Source of the DNA: Lysinibacillus capsici
GTDB taxonomy: Bacteria > Bacillota > Bacilli > Bacillales_A > Planococcaceae
DNA length: 64,000 bases
NCBI RefSeq assembly: GCF_003367505.1
Contig: NZ_PXXX01000006.1
Location: 124,001-188,000, forward strand
Reading direction: 5' to 3'
In this document: positions 34,525 through 42,937 of the stretch, piece after piece
How positions within the stretch are numbered: the first letter of the stretch is position 1
Layout: every line of letters begins with the position of its first letter
Made by a program: the position numbers and the translations under genes
The notes under the pieces: generated by a model
What the model was told of the DNA's origin: nothing
Seen by the model: the letters and a program-made list of their open reading frames with translations, nothing else
Databases searched by the model: none

Positions 34525-35505
34525 ATGGCAGTAACGTTAGTAAGGCATGATGTGAAGTATGCTGAGGCTATGCATGCGTTGTCTTCTATGCCACAGGTTC
34601 GAGATGCCCTAGGCTTACCTGCTGGCAAGGTAGAAGACACAATTCATTTTATTAAGCGTGAACGTATAGATGAAGAAGAAGGTAAGACCGTCCCTCGTGT
34701 GATTTTAGATGAGGAGGGGCAAGTCATTGGTGTGACATCATTAATGTTTATCGATCGTCATAAAAAGAGCTGTCATATCGGCTCTTGGCTTGGCTATCAA
34801 TTTTGGGGGAAGGGCTATAATCTTGAAGCAAAAACGGCTATTTTAGATATTGCGTTTTTTGAGCTGGGATTATCACGTGTTTTTGCAGGAGCCCGAAAGG
34901 TTAATATCCGTTCACAAAAAGCACAAGAAAAGCTACCTTTTGTTCGATTAGGGGTGGAAAAAGATTATCCTGAGGAGCATTCGTGGTTAGAAGTGAAGGA
35001 AAAGCAACCATGTGTGTTAAATGTTTTTGAACGAGAAGATTATGTCCGTTATCGAACATCCCTAGAAAAGGTAGAAGGAAACCGAGAAGCCTTTTTACCT
35101 CAGCTTTTATTAGCTGATGAGAGTGAAGTGGCAGTTCGGAAATATTTAGATAAGGGTACATTATATAAAATTAATTGTGGAGAACTGTTGGTGGGAGTGG
35201 CATTAGTCATTCCTCAAACTAATACTACAATTGAATTGAAGAATATTGCTATTGTACCAAAGTATCAAGGGAAGGGAATAGGCAAAGAGATATTGCGACA
35301 GCTCACTGAAGAATGTCAAAAGGATGGTTATCAAACGGTATTAGTTGGAACGGCGAACTCAAGTATTGATAATATCGCTTTTTATCAAAAAGCAGGCTTT
35401 CGCATGGAGGCTATTGAAAAGGACTACTTCAGTCATTACCCAGAACCAATTTATGAAAATGGTATTCGTGCATTGGATATGATTTTCTTTTCAAAGCAAT
35501 TATAA
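34525..35505 (+). CDS. Tandem GNAT acetyltransferase (RimJ/RimL-type plus second GNAT)
   Basis: The product is 326 aa. Residues about 5-170 look like a RimJ/RimL-type acetyltransferase (SCHIGSWLGYQFWGKGYNLEA). Residues about 185-320 are a second GNAT with a clear acetyl-CoA loop, IAVIP-like in IAIVPKYQGKGIGKEIL. Single-domain GNATs are about 150-180 aa, so this is a fusion or duplication of two unlike domains. Substrates are unknown. Confidence 0.8.
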   Translation: MAVTLVRHDVKYAEAMHALSSMPQVRDALGLPAGKVEDTIHFIKRERIDEEEGKTVPRVILDEEGQVIGVTSLMFIDRHKKSCHIGSWLGYQFWGKGYNLEAKTAILDIAFFELGLSRVFAGARKVNIRSQKAQEKLPFVRLGVEKDYPEEHSWLEVKEKQPCVLNVFEREDYVRYRTSLEKVEGNREAFLPQLLLADESEVAVRKYLDKGTLYKINCGELLVGVALVIPQTNTTIELKNIAIVPKYQGKGIGKEILRQLTEECQKDGYQTVLVGTANSSIDNIAFYQKAGFRMEAIEKDYFSHYPEPIYENGIRALDMIFFSKQL

Positions 35506-35520
35506 GCAAACTTCTAAAAA

Positions 35521-35556
35521 AAATACCCGTTCAACAAATGTTGAGCGGGTATTTTT
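35521..35556. terminator. Bidirectional terminator between the GNAT gene and nsrR
   Basis: AAATACCCG and CGGGTATTT form the outer stem with TCAAC/GTTGA inside; A and T runs flank both sides. Confidence 0.85.
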
Positions 35557-35992
35557 ATTTACCGAGCAGTAGAGCCATTAATTTTTCCTTAGAATGAAGG
35601 AAATCGTCCAAGGTGTATTGATCTAATACTTTCAAATAGGCTTGCAAAGCTTCATACAGTACACCCTTTAATTGACATTCTGGAGCTATTTTACATAGGT
35701 TATTTTCTTTATCGAAACATTCTACAAGATGAAAATCCTCTTCTGTATGACGAACAATTTCACCGATGGTAATGGTTTTTGGATCGATAGCAAGGCGAAT
35801 TCCACCGCCACGTCCACGGATTGTTTCAATGTAACCTAATAACCCTAGTTGGTGTGTCACCTTCATTAAATGGTTTTTCGATATATTATAAGCATCTGAG
35901 ATCTCTTGAATAGTCGATAATTGACCATCTTCCTTTGCGCCTAAATAAATAAGTGTGCGCAAAGAGTAGTCTGTGTATAAAGTTAAGCGCAT
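35555..35992 (-). CDS. nsrR: NsrR, nitric-oxide-sensing Rrf2-family repressor
   Basis: The product is 145 aa. It has an N-terminal Rrf2 winged helix and a conserved RGRGGGIRLA wing. Iron-sulfur ligands Cys92, Cys100 and Cys106 sit at the same positions as in B. subtilis NsrR. NO damages the [4Fe-4S] cluster and relieves repression. It is divergent from hmp, its classical target, and an NsrR palindrome lies between them. Confidence 0.93.
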   Translation of the reverse strand: MRLTLYTDYSLRTLIYLGAKEDGQLSTIQEISDAYNISKNHLMKVTHQLGLLGYIETIRGRGGGIRLAIDPKTITIGEIVRHTEEDFHLVECFDKENNLCKIAPECQLKGVLYEALQAYLKVLDQYTLDDFLHSKEKLMALLLGK

Positions 35993-36073
35993 CTAAACAC
36001 CCTACTTTCTATAATTCAAAATAATTATAGCATTTTTACATTGAAGTATAATATCTACAACCTATTTTTAAAG

Positions 36074-36090
36074 ATGTATTTAAAATACAT
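36074..36090. promoter_or_regulatory. NsrR operator ahead of hmp
   Basis: ATGTATTTAAAATACAT is a 17-bp perfect palindrome of the NsrR type. A further half-like ATGTATTTTATATA lies at 36114. Confidence 0.8.
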
Positions 36091-36182
36091 TAATTATGTC
36101 TATTTTGTTAAAGATGTATTTTATATATTGCTTTAAGAGAATGAAAGCGTTATATTGTAATCACGAAAGGATGGTAAGCGAT

Positions 36183-37349
36183 ATGTTAAAACAAGAAACA
36201 ATTCAAATTATTAAAGCGACAGTACCTGTATTAGAAGTTCATGGTGTTGAAATCACAAAGACGTTTTACAAAAATATGTTTCAAGCTCATCCAGAATTAC
36301 TAAATATTTTTAATCACACGAACCAAGAACAAGGCCGTCAGCAAACAGCATTAGCAAATACTGTTTACGCTGCAGCAGTTCATATTGAAAACTTAGAAGC
36401 AATTTTACCAGCCGTAATGCTTATTGCACATAAACACCGTAGTTTAGGAATTTTACCTGAACATTACCCAATTGTGGGTGAAAACTTATTAAAAGCGATT
36501 AAAGAAGTACTTGGTGATGCAGCAACTGATGACATTATTGGTGCATGGGCCGAGGCTTATGGCGTTATCGCAGATATTTTCATTCAAGTAGAAGAAGAGT
36601 TATACCAAAAAACTGAGAACAATGGTGGTTGGCGTCTATTTAAACCATTGAAAGTGGCAAAAAAAGTTGTAGAAAGTGACTTAGTAACTTCTATTTATTT
36701 TGTAAATGAAGATGGATCACCACTACCAACTTATGAACCAGGTCAATACATCTCTATTCGAGTGAAAGTGCCAGGAGAAGAGTATTTAATGAACCGTCAA
36801 TATACACTTTCACAAGCGAGTGCAGAAGATGGCTATCGTATTTCGGTGAAACGTGAAAGTGATCATACGCCAAATGGTAAAGTGTCAAATTATATTCATG
36901 ATCAATTACAAGTTGGAGATTTGGTAGATGTAAGTGCTCCAGCCGGATTATTTGTGTTAGAAGAAACGGCTGCACCAATTACATTTGTAAGTGGCGGTAT
37001 CGGTGTAACACCTTTAAACAGTATGCTGCAATCTCTAAATGATAATGCAGTGAATGAAGTGAACTTTATCCAATGTGCTCGTAATGAGAAGGTTGTAGCG
37101 TTCAGTGATGACATTCAAAAGAAAGTAAACGTCTTACCGAATGCATCCTATACAGCTTTATACTCTGATGAAGACAAGCTTATTACAAAAGAATTGCTGG
37201 CTGAAAAAGTAGCTGATAATGCAGATGTATATGTATGTGGCCCTGTAGGCTTTATGGAAGCGGTTGTTAAAAATTTACAGGAAATTGGCGTGAAAGATGA
37301 AAAAATTCACTATGAATTCTTTGGGCCAGCCATGCAATTAGCTAAATAA
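36183..37349 (+). CDS. hmp: Flavohaemoglobin, nitric oxide dioxygenase
   Basis: The product is 388 aa. Residues 1-140 form the globin domain, with the proximal His in [13 protein letters not shown]. Residues about 150-260 form the FAD domain ([10 protein letters not shown]) and 265-388 the NAD domain ([20 protein letters not shown]). It converts NO to nitrate with NADH and oxygen. I start at the ATG at 36183 because AAAGGATGG lies upstream and [11 protein letters not shown] matches the family start; the longer frame from 36096 runs through the regulatory region. Confidence 0.93.
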   Translation: MLKQETIQIIKATVPVLEVHGVEITKTFYKNMFQAHPELLNIFNHTNQEQGRQQTALANTVYAAAVHIENLEAILPAVMLIAHKHRSLGILPEHYPIVGENLLKAIKEVLGDAATDDIIGAWAEAYGVIADIFIQVEEELYQKTENNGGWRLFKPLKVAKKVVESDLVTSIYFVNEDGSPLPTYEPGQYISIRVKVPGEEYLMNRQYTLSQASAEDGYRISVKRESDHTPNGKVSNYIHDQLQVGDLVDVSAPAGLFVLEETAAPITFVSGGIGVTPLNSMLQSLNDNAVNEVNFIQCARNEKVVAFSDDIQKKVNVLPNASYTALYSDEDKLITKELLAEKVADNADVYVCGPVGFMEAVVKNLQEIGVKDEKIHYEFFGPAMQLAK

Positions 37350-37358
37350 AAATAAACT

Positions 37359-37394
37359 CCCTGCTATGAGTAATAACTCGTAGCAGGGTTTTTT
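37359..37394 (+). terminator. Terminator after hmp
   Basis: CCCTGCTA pairs with TAGCAGGG and is followed by T6. Confidence 0.85.
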
Positions 37395-37491
37395 GTTGAA
37401 ATAATAAGGAAGCAGATAGATGAGGTTAAAGCGATAGGGAGAACATTGTAACTCGCAATTGCAGCATTTTAAAAAAGATAGAAGCTTTATG

Positions 37492-37520
37492 TTGACAACA
37501 TACCTATAGGGGTATAATAT
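37492..37520 (+). promoter_or_regulatory. cstR promoter with CstR operator between -35 and -10
   Basis: TTGACA (37492-37497) and a TATAATAT -10 region (37513-37520) flank the 16-bp site ATACCTATAGGGGTAT (37500-37515). This inverted G/C-tract pattern is the CsoR/CstR class of operator, and bound repressor would block RNA polymerase. Confidence 0.82.
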
Positions 37521-37569
37521 AAATCTCGTAAGGAAGTTCAATCTATCGTTTGAAAGGGGGCATAACAGA

Positions 37570-37830
37570 ATGGCGTATGGCTCAAACACTGCAAATCGTG
37601 TGAAACGTATGGAAGGTCAAATGCGGGGTATTTTACGCATGATGGAAGAAGGTCAAAGTTGTAAAGATGTGATTACACAGCTATCTGCCGTGCGTTCTGC
37701 TGTTGACCGGACGATTGGTGTCATTGTAAGTGAAAATTTATTAGATTGTGTATCGACTGCTGAAGGCAATGCTGAAAAAATGAATGCTGCTATCCAAGAG
37801 GCGATGGACTTGGTCGTGAAAAGTCGATAA
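37570..37830 (+). CDS. cstR: CstR, persulfide-sensing CsoR-family repressor
   Basis: The product is 86 aa and all helical. Cys31 (GQSCKDV) and Cys60 (NLLDCV) are the two reactive cysteines at the same positions as in S. aureus CstR, and the copper-ligand His of CsoR is absent. Persulfides cross-link the two cysteines and release DNA. The genes that follow are persulfide-handling enzymes, which fits this assignment over copper sensing. Confidence 0.9.
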   Translation: MAYGSNTANRVKRMEGQMRGILRMMEEGQSCKDVITQLSAVRSAVDRTIGVIVSENLLDCVSTAEGNAEKMNAAIQEAMDLVVKSR

Positions 37831-37871
37831 CTTGATATACCCATAATCGTATAAAAAGGAGGACTGGTCAT

Positions 37872-38213
37872 ATGGAAATATGGATTATTATCGCGCTTGT
37901 GGCAGCCTTTTTCGTTTGGCGAATGAAGCCAGCGAAGGGCGTTCAATCAATTTCTACAGCCCAATTAAAAGATATGCTGAATGATAAGGATAAGATATTT
38001 ATCGATGTACGCACGCCTGCTGAGTATAAAGGTCGGCATATCTCGCAATTTAAAAATGTTCCGCTTGGGTCGAGCTTTAAAAACCTTCCGAAGGATAAAG
38101 AGATCATAGTTATTTGTCAGAGTGGTATGCGAAGTAGTCAGGCTTGTAAGCAACTTAAAAAGCAAGGTTTTGAGCGTGTTTCTAATGTTCGTGGTGGAAT
38201 GAGTGCATACTAG
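37872..38213 (+). CDS. Membrane-anchored single-domain rhodanese
   Basis: The product is 113 aa. One N-terminal membrane helix (WIIIALVAAFFVW) is followed by a rhodanese domain with catalytic Cys82 in ICQSGMRSS. It would carry sulfur as a cysteine persulfide on the cytoplasmic face of the membrane. AAAGGAGG lies upstream, and the gene sits 41 nt after cstR. Confidence 0.88.
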   Translation: MEIWIIIALVAAFFVWRMKPAKGVQSISTAQLKDMLNDKDKIFIDVRTPAEYKGRHISQFKNVPLGSSFKNLPKDKEIIVICQSGMRSSQACKQLKKQGFERVSNVRGGMSAY

Positions 38214-38225
38214 GAGGAGAAAAAA

Positions 38226-38522
38226 GTGAAAGAAATTACAGCAAAAGAAGTTCAACAAACGATGGAGCAAGGAGGGAAGCTGAATCTTATTGATGTGCGA
38301 GAGGTAGATGAAGTAGAGGCTGGCCACATCCCAGGCATTATTCATATCCCGCTAGGTTTATTAGAGTTTCGACTACCTGAATTAAATAAGAGGGAGTCGT
38401 ATATTATGGTTTGTCGATCAGGTGGACGAAGTGCTCGGGCTACTCAACTATTAGAAAGTAATGGCTTTAATGTAACTAACATGATTGGTGGTATGTTAGC
38501 TTGGGAGGGAAAAGTACAGTAA
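38226..38522 (+). CDS. Soluble single-domain rhodanese
   Basis: The product is 98 aa with catalytic Cys63 in VCRSGGRSA and the family motifs LIDVREVDEVEAGHIPG and NMIGGMLAWEG. It starts with GTG behind AGGAGGA, 12 nt after the membrane-anchored rhodanese, so the two are co-transcribed. It probably relays sulfane sulfur within the island. Confidence 0.9.
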   Translation: MKEITAKEVQQTMEQGGKLNLIDVREVDEVEAGHIPGIIHIPLGLLEFRLPELNKRESYIMVCRSGGRSARATQLLESNGFNVTNMIGGMLAWEGKVQ

Positions 38523-38554
38523 TAGGTTAAATCTATATTTTTTTGATTAAAATA

Positions 38555-38570
38555 ATACCCTTATAGGTAT
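38555..38570. promoter_or_regulatory. CstR-type operator ahead of the TusA-rhodanese fusion
   Basis: ATACCCTTATAGGTAT fits ATAC-N8-GTAT and lies 18 bp before the chosen start of the fusion gene. Confidence 0.7.
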
Positions 38571-38588
38571 ATGGAGGTTGTGAAAAGT

Positions 38589-39137
38589 ATGAAGGCGGAT
38601 TTTCAGCTAGATGCCAAGGGTCTTTCTTGCCCGATGCCGATTGTGAAAACAAAAAAAGCGATGGCTGATTTAGTAGATGGTCAAATTTTAGAAGTAGCTG
38701 CGACTGACAAAGGATCTAAAGCTGATATTGCGGCATGGGCTGAAACTGTAGGTCATCAGTATATTGGTACTTTAGAAGATGATGGTGTACTGAAACACTA
38801 TATTCGTAAATGTACAAACGACCAAATAGAAGAAATGACGTTTGATCAAACAATTGATTTAGAGCAAATCACAAGTCGTAAAGGATTAATTCTAGATGTA
38901 CGTGAGGAAGCGGAATTCGCTTTTGGGCATATTGCGGGAGCAAAATCGATACCAATGGGCGAACTGGAGACACGACTTTCTGAGCTTGATAAAGAGCAGG
39001 AGATATATGTTATTTGTCGTACTGGAAAACGCAGTGACATGGCTGCGCAAAAGCTGGCTTCACGTGGTTTTACGAAAGTATTTAACGTCTTACCAGGTAT
39101 GACATCCTGGTCAGGCGATTTAACAAAAAACATTTAA
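38589..39137 (+). CDS. TusA-rhodanese fusion sulfur transferase (CstA-like)
   Basis: The product is 182 aa. Residues 1-73 are a TusA domain with Cys14 (LSCPMPIVKTKKA). Residues about 90-182 are a rhodanese with Cys143 (VICRTGKRSD). S. aureus CstA likewise joins rhodanese and TusA modules to pass persulfide sulfur. I prefer the ATG at 38589; GGAGG lies 11 nt upstream, which is long, and the GTG at 38580 is too close to it. It has its own CstR-type site. Confidence 0.87.
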   Translation: MKADFQLDAKGLSCPMPIVKTKKAMADLVDGQILEVAATDKGSKADIAAWAETVGHQYIGTLEDDGVLKHYIRKCTNDQIEEMTFDQTIDLEQITSRKGLILDVREEAEFAFGHIAGAKSIPMGELETRLSELDKEQEIYVICRTGKRSDMAAQKLASRGFTKVFNVLPGMTSWSGDLTKNI

Positions 39138-39154
39138 ATTGGAGGAATTTTATT

Positions 39155-39550
39155 ATGTCGAACAAAGTAGCAATCATTGCAAGTAATGGTGGTTTATTTG
39201 ATGCATATAAGGTATTTAATATCGCAACAGCTGCGGCAGCTTCTGAGAAAGAGGTAGCTATCTTCTTTACATTTGAAGGTTTGAATTTAATTCATAAGCA
39301 AGGTATGCATGCATTACCAATGCCAGCTGGAGCAGAACACTATGCTGAAGGGTTTACAAAAGCAAATGTGCCAGCTATTCCTCAACTAGTGGAAATGGCA
39401 CAAGAATTAGGTGTGAAATTTATTGCTTGTCAGATGACGATGGATGTTATGGGTTTAACTACTGAAGATTTCATTGAGGGTATTGAAGTGGGAGGAGCCG
39501 TAACGTTCCTAGAATTCGCGAAAGACGCAGCACCGTCACTTACATTCTAG
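39155..39550 (+). CDS. DsrE-family sulfur carrier protein
   Basis: The product is 131 aa, DsrE/DsrF-like, with a conserved Cys in [13 protein letters not shown]. Such proteins carry or relay sulfane sulfur together with TusA. TTGGAGGAA precedes the ATG, 17 nt after the TusA-rhodanese fusion. Confidence 0.86.
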   Translation: MSNKVAIIASNGGLFDAYKVFNIATAAAASEKEVAIFFTFEGLNLIHKQGMHALPMPAGAEHYAEGFTKANVPAIPQLVEMAQELGVKFIACQMTMDVMGLTTEDFIEGIEVGGAVTFLEFAKDAAPSLTF

Positions 39551-39565
39551 TGACCTACCTATAAA

Positions 39566-39590
39566 AGCGGAGAGGGCACCCCTCTCCGCT
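39566..39590 (+). other. Strong intercistronic hairpin between dsrE-like and cstB-like genes
   Basis: AGCGGAGAGG and CCTCTCCGCT form a 10-bp GC-rich stem with a 5-nt loop. No T run follows on the plus strand, so it is more likely a processing or 3'-stabilising hairpin than a terminator. Confidence 0.7.
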
Positions 39591-39608
39591 ATAAAAAACA
39601 TAAAAACA

Positions 39609-39624
39609 ATACCAATGGGGGTAA
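39609..39624. promoter_or_regulatory. CstR-type site overlapping the ribosome binding site of the cstB-like gene
   Basis: ATACCAATGGGGGTAA departs from ATAC-N8-GTAT at the last base only. Its G run is also the ribosome binding site of the gene starting at 39630. Confidence 0.55.
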
Positions 39625-39629
39625 AAGAG

Positions 39630-40757
39630 ATGTCAATTCAAAAATGGAGCGCGTCACAAGTAGCTAAAAAGGTTATTCACAATGAAGAGTTGTTTATTTT
39701 AGATGTTCGTAATGCGGATGCATTCGAAGATTGGAAAATCGATGGACATCGTTTTGAGTACTTAAATATACCGTATTTTGAACTGTTAGATGGTATTGAT
39801 AATATTTTACCGAATATCCCAACTGATAAAGATGTATTAGTCGTTTGTGCTAAAGAAGGATCGTCTTTAATGGTTGCTGAAATGTTAGCTGAGGCAGGTA
39901 TTGAGGTTGCCTATTTAGCTGGAGGTATGAAATCCTGGAGTGAATATTTAGAGCCAATTAAAGTAGGTGATTTAACAGGCGGTGGTGAGCTTTATCAGTT
40001 TGTTCGCTTAGGAAAGGGCTGTCTGTCTTATATGGTCCTTTCTGAAGGTGAAGCAGCTATTATTGATGCTGTACGTTTTACAGATGTGTTTATAAATTTT
40101 GCAGAACATAAAAATGTCCAAATTAAACATGTTTTTGATACACACTTACATGCTGATCACATTTCAGGTGGGCGCCATATTGCAGAGATGACAGGCGCAA
40201 CCTATTATTTGCCACCTAAGGACGCTGAGGAAGTTGTGTTCCACTATACACCATTGGTTGATGGAACGACTGTTCAAATCGGTGCATCAAAAATAGATGT
40301 AGGAGCTATCTATTCTCCTGGTCATACGATAGGCTCTACTTCATTTGTTGTTGACAGCAAATATTTATTAACAGGAGATATTTTATTTATCGATTCAATC
40401 GGACGTCCTGATTTAGCTGGCCTTGCTGATGACTGGGTTGGAGATTTACGATACACGCTTTACAAGCGTTATCGAGAATTGTCTGATGAACTTATTGTCT
40501 TACCAGCACATTTTATGATTATTGATGAGCTGAATGAAGATGGGACGGTTGCTAGACGACTAGGGGATTTATTTGTACAAAACCATGGATTAAATATTCA
40601 AGATGAAGAAGAATTTAGACGTGTGGTAACAGATGAATTACCTCCACAACCAAATGCTTATCAGGAAATTCGTCAGGTGAATATGGGGAAAATCACACCT
40701 GCGTTAGATGAGCAAACAGAAATGGAAATTGGACCAAATCGCTGTGCAGTACGATAA
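39630..40757 (+). CDS. Rhodanese-persulfide dioxygenase fusion (CstB-like)
   Basis: The product is 375 aa. The N-terminal rhodanese (1-110) has Cys73 in VCAKEGSSL. The metallo-beta-lactamase domain (about 115-350) has THLHADH (171-177), His232 (SPGHTIGS) and Asp250 as iron ligands, as in ETHE1. It would oxidise persulfides to sulfite or thiosulfate. In S. aureus CstB the order is reversed, with the dioxygenase first and rhodanese domains last. I start at the ATG at 39630 because GGGGG lies 8 nt upstream. Confidence 0.88.
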   Translation: MSIQKWSASQVAKKVIHNEELFILDVRNADAFEDWKIDGHRFEYLNIPYFELLDGIDNILPNIPTDKDVLVVCAKEGSSLMVAEMLAEAGIEVAYLAGGMKSWSEYLEPIKVGDLTGGGELYQFVRLGKGCLSYMVLSEGEAAIIDAVRFTDVFINFAEHKNVQIKHVFDTHLHADHISGGRHIAEMTGATYYLPPKDAEEVVFHYTPLVDGTTVQIGASKIDVGAIYSPGHTIGSTSFVVDSKYLLTGDILFIDSIGRPDLAGLADDWVGDLRYTLYKRYRELSDELIVLPAHFMIIDELNEDGTVARRLGDLFVQNHGLNIQDEEEFRRVVTDELPPQPNAYQEIRQVNMGKITPALDEQTEMEIGPNRCAVR

Positions 40758-40901
40758 AACATGCTAAAGTGCAATGAGTATGCATGTATGCTTATTATAT
40801 GTAAATTTCGTGAATTGAAGGCGCTCATCCTTCATGAAGATATAAAACAAGAAGAACCGGCAAAATCGCTTACAACCTTTGCCGAGTTGAAGGAGAATAT
40901 G

Positions 40902-41129
40902 ATGAAATCAAGTTTACAACTAGATGCAAAAGGCCTTTCTTGTCCAATGCCTATTGTGAAGACAAAAAAAGCAATAGATACCCTAAAGTCTGGGGAAGTT
41001 TTAGAAGTTCAGGTGACAGATAAAGGAGCTTTAGCGGATATTCCTGCTTGGGCAAAAGCAGGAGGTCATATCATTTTAGATCAATCTGAAGAGGCTGGCG
41101 TTATTACATTTTTCATTCAGAAAGCATAG
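40902..41129 (+). CDS. TusA-family sulfur carrier
   Basis: The product is 75 aa with Cys14 in LSCPMPIVKTKKA, nearly identical in sequence to the TusA half of the fusion at 38589. AAGGAG lies about 6 nt before the ATG at 40902. The same frame stays open for 141 nt upstream, to 40761, but this stretch has no binding site and no TusA homology and is better seen as leader. Confidence 0.88.
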   Translation: MKSSLQLDAKGLSCPMPIVKTKKAIDTLKSGEVLEVQVTDKGALADIPAWAKAGGHIILDQSEEAGVITFFIQKA

Positions 41130-41138
41130 GGCTGATTG

Positions 41139-41178
41139 AGGGTTGTCTATTACAGTAGAACAACCCTTCTTTCCTTTT
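41139..41178 (+). terminator. Terminator after tusA
   Basis: AGGGTTGT pairs with ACAACCCT and is followed by a pyrimidine run with TTTT. Confidence 0.7.
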
Positions 41179-41209
41179 GTTGAATACAGCCAGAAAGAAG
41201 GAAAACTAA

Positions 41210-41986
41210 ATGGATATTGCATGGATCTTAACCATTTTACTTATTGGTTTTCTCGGTTCATTTGTATCAGGGATGTTAGGTATTGGCGGTGCCATCATTA
41301 ATTTCCCGATGCTACTATATATACCGCCATTACTAGGATTTGCGGCCTTTTCTGCACATGAGGTGTCAGGAATAAGTGCGATTCAGGTACTTTTTGCTGC
41401 TCTTTCAGGTGTTTGGGTCTATCGTAAAGGTGGGTATTTAAATAAATCACTCATTATCTATATGGGGAGCGCCATATTAGCGGGAAGCTTTGTGGGTAGC
41501 TTCGGTTCAAAATTTTTATCTGAGTCTGGTATTAACATGGTCTATGGAATCCTTGCATTGATTGCAGCTGTGATGATGTTCATACCGAAAAAGCAAATTG
41601 ATGATAAACCGATGCAGGCTGTTACATTTAATAAACCATTGTCGGCCCTATTAGCTTTCGTTGTTGGTATCGGTTCCGGGATAGTAGGGGCAGCTGGTGG
41701 ATTTTTATTAGTACCAATCATGCTTGTGGTCTTAGGAATCCCTACTCGTATGACCATTGCGTCAAGCCTTGCTATTACGTTTATCTCCTCAATAGGAGGA
41801 ACTATTGGTAAATTAATGACTGGGCAAGTGGAATATTATCCAGCGCTCATCTTGATTGTAGCTAGTCTAATAGCTGCTCCTCTAGGTGCGAGAATAGGGG
41901 GCAAGTTAAATACTAAATTCCTACAAATTATTTTAGCGGTTCTTATATTAGCAACAGCTATTAAAATTTGGATGGATATATTATAA
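41210..41986 (+). CDS. TauE/SafE-family exporter, probable sulfite exporter of the cst island
   Basis: The product is 258 aa with about eight membrane segments and the duplicated family motif: [16 protein letters not shown] near residue 25 and [18 protein letters not shown] near residue 155. S. aureus also has a tauE gene in its cst locus, thought to export sulfite made by CstB. That role is inferred here from context. Confidence 0.87.
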   Translation: MDIAWILTILLIGFLGSFVSGMLGIGGAIINFPMLLYIPPLLGFAAFSAHEVSGISAIQVLFAALSGVWVYRKGGYLNKSLIIYMGSAILAGSFVGSFGSKFLSESGINMVYGILALIAAVMMFIPKKQIDDKPMQAVTFNKPLSALLAFVVGIGSGIVGAAGGFLLVPIMLVVLGIPTRMTIASSLAITFISSIGGTIGKLMTGQVEYYPALILIVASLIAAPLGARIGGKLNTKFLQIILAVLILATAIKIWMDIL

Positions 41987-41994
41987 GGGGGTAT
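41979..41994. promoter_or_regulatory. Weak CstR-like half site ahead of the DsbA-fold gene
   Basis: TATTATAAGGGGGTAT keeps only the right half (GGGGGTAT) of the island's operator pattern. It overlaps the previous stop and serves as ribosome binding site, so the resemblance may be accidental. Confidence 0.3.
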
Positions 41995-41998
41995 GGTA

Positions 41999-42703
41999 AT
42001 GAAAATTGAAGTTTTCTCTGATTTTACATGTCCATTTTGTTATATTGGCAAGCGAGAACTGGAACGGGCGATTGGCATCGCAGGCTATACAGGATTAGTG
42101 GAAATAGAATATAAAGCATTTCAAATAGGCCCAGATATCCCGAAAGTGAATGCACCCTCTTTTTATGAGGCGCTGGCTAAAAAGTATGATGTCACGCTAG
42201 ATGAAGTGAAAGATATGGTCGAGGGTATAGCTACGAGAGCAACGGAAGTTGGTTTGCATTATGATTTTGCTAAGGTGAAAACAGCGCATACAGAAAAGGC
42301 TCATCGTTTAGCTAAATGGACGCAGCAATTTGGTAAAGCGATAGCTTATACGGAAGCACTAATGGCTGGTTATTTTAAAGATGGTGAAGATTTGAATAAA
42401 GATGAGTTCTTATTAAAAGTTATTGCGCAATTAGATTTGGATAGAGAAGTTGCAGCGGGAATATTAGCTTCAACTGATTTTAGTGAAGAGCTAGACAAGG
42501 ATCGCTATGAAGCACAGCAACTTGGCGTACAAAGTGTACCGTTCTTTGTATTTGAAAATCGTTATGGTATTAAAGGGGCTGAGCCGAATGAAGTGTTTGT
42601 GAGAACTTTGCATCAAGCTGCAGAAATAGCTGGTATTCAGCCAACGATAATGATAAATGGCAATGGAGAATCGGTATGTGCTGATGGACAGTGTAAACTA
42701 TAA
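41999..42703 (+). CDS. DsbA-family oxidoreductase (FrnE-like)
   Basis: The product is 234 aa. It has a thioredoxin fold with CPFC (Cys11 and Cys14) in SDFTCPFCYIG and the cis-Pro loop QSVPFFVF; a helical insertion lies between them. No signal peptide is present, so it works in the cytoplasm. It ends in a Cys-containing tail (ESVCADGQCKL). It may reduce or handle mixed disulfides and persulfides in this island. The ATG at 41999 has AGGGGG about 7 nt upstream. Confidence 0.87.
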   Translation: MKIEVFSDFTCPFCYIGKRELERAIGIAGYTGLVEIEYKAFQIGPDIPKVNAPSFYEALAKKYDVTLDEVKDMVEGIATRATEVGLHYDFAKVKTAHTEKAHRLAKWTQQFGKAIAYTEALMAGYFKDGEDLNKDEFLLKVIAQLDLDREVAAGILASTDFSEELDKDRYEAQQLGVQSVPFFVFENRYGIKGAEPNEVFVRTLHQAAEIAGIQPTIMINGNGESVCADGQCKL

Positions 42704-42711
42704 AAGACTTT

Positions 42712-42752
42712 AAAGGTGTCGAGTGCGTATGTGTACTTGACGCTTTTTTTTC
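42712..42752 (+). terminator. Terminator after the DsbA-fold gene
   Basis: An imperfect stem (AAAGGTGTCGAGT with ACTTGACGCTTT) is followed by a T8 run. Confidence 0.7.
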
Positions 42753-42916
42753 GAACAAATGAATACTGCAAGAGGTATTAAGTCTTGTTTTCTGTGTTAT
42801 AGAACAAAATAAAATGTATAATTTATCCTTTTTTATCATCTGAATGGTTCTATTTTATGGTAGTGTGAGAAAAATCACATCCAATAAATTGTTATGTTGC
42901 TAAAATATAAGTGAGA

Positions 42917-42932
42917 ATACAAAGGGGGGTAT
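42917..42932. promoter_or_regulatory. CstR-type site ahead of the tsdA-like gene
   Basis: ATACAAAGGGGGGTAT fits ATAC-N8-GTAT. It lies 6 bp before the ATG and includes the ribosome binding site, which would place tsdA under CstR. Confidence 0.6.
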
Positions 42933-42937
42933 TATAG

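Noticed and set aside
36096-36182. Longer N-terminus for Hmp in the same frame
   Set aside because: It would extend through the NsrR operator region and has no ribosome binding site; the family start MLKQETIQ begins at 36183.
37837-37852. Additional CstR site before the membrane-anchored rhodanese gene
   Set aside because: ATACCCATAATCGTAT keeps the outer bases but lacks the right-hand G tract of the other sites.
39566-39590. Intrinsic terminator inside the sulfur island
   Set aside because: The GC-rich stem is strong, but it is followed by ATAAAAAA and not by a T run on the coding strand.
40761-40901. N-terminal extension of the free TusA
   Set aside because: There is no binding site at 40761, no TusA similarity in the extension, and AAGGAG directly precedes the ATG at 40902.
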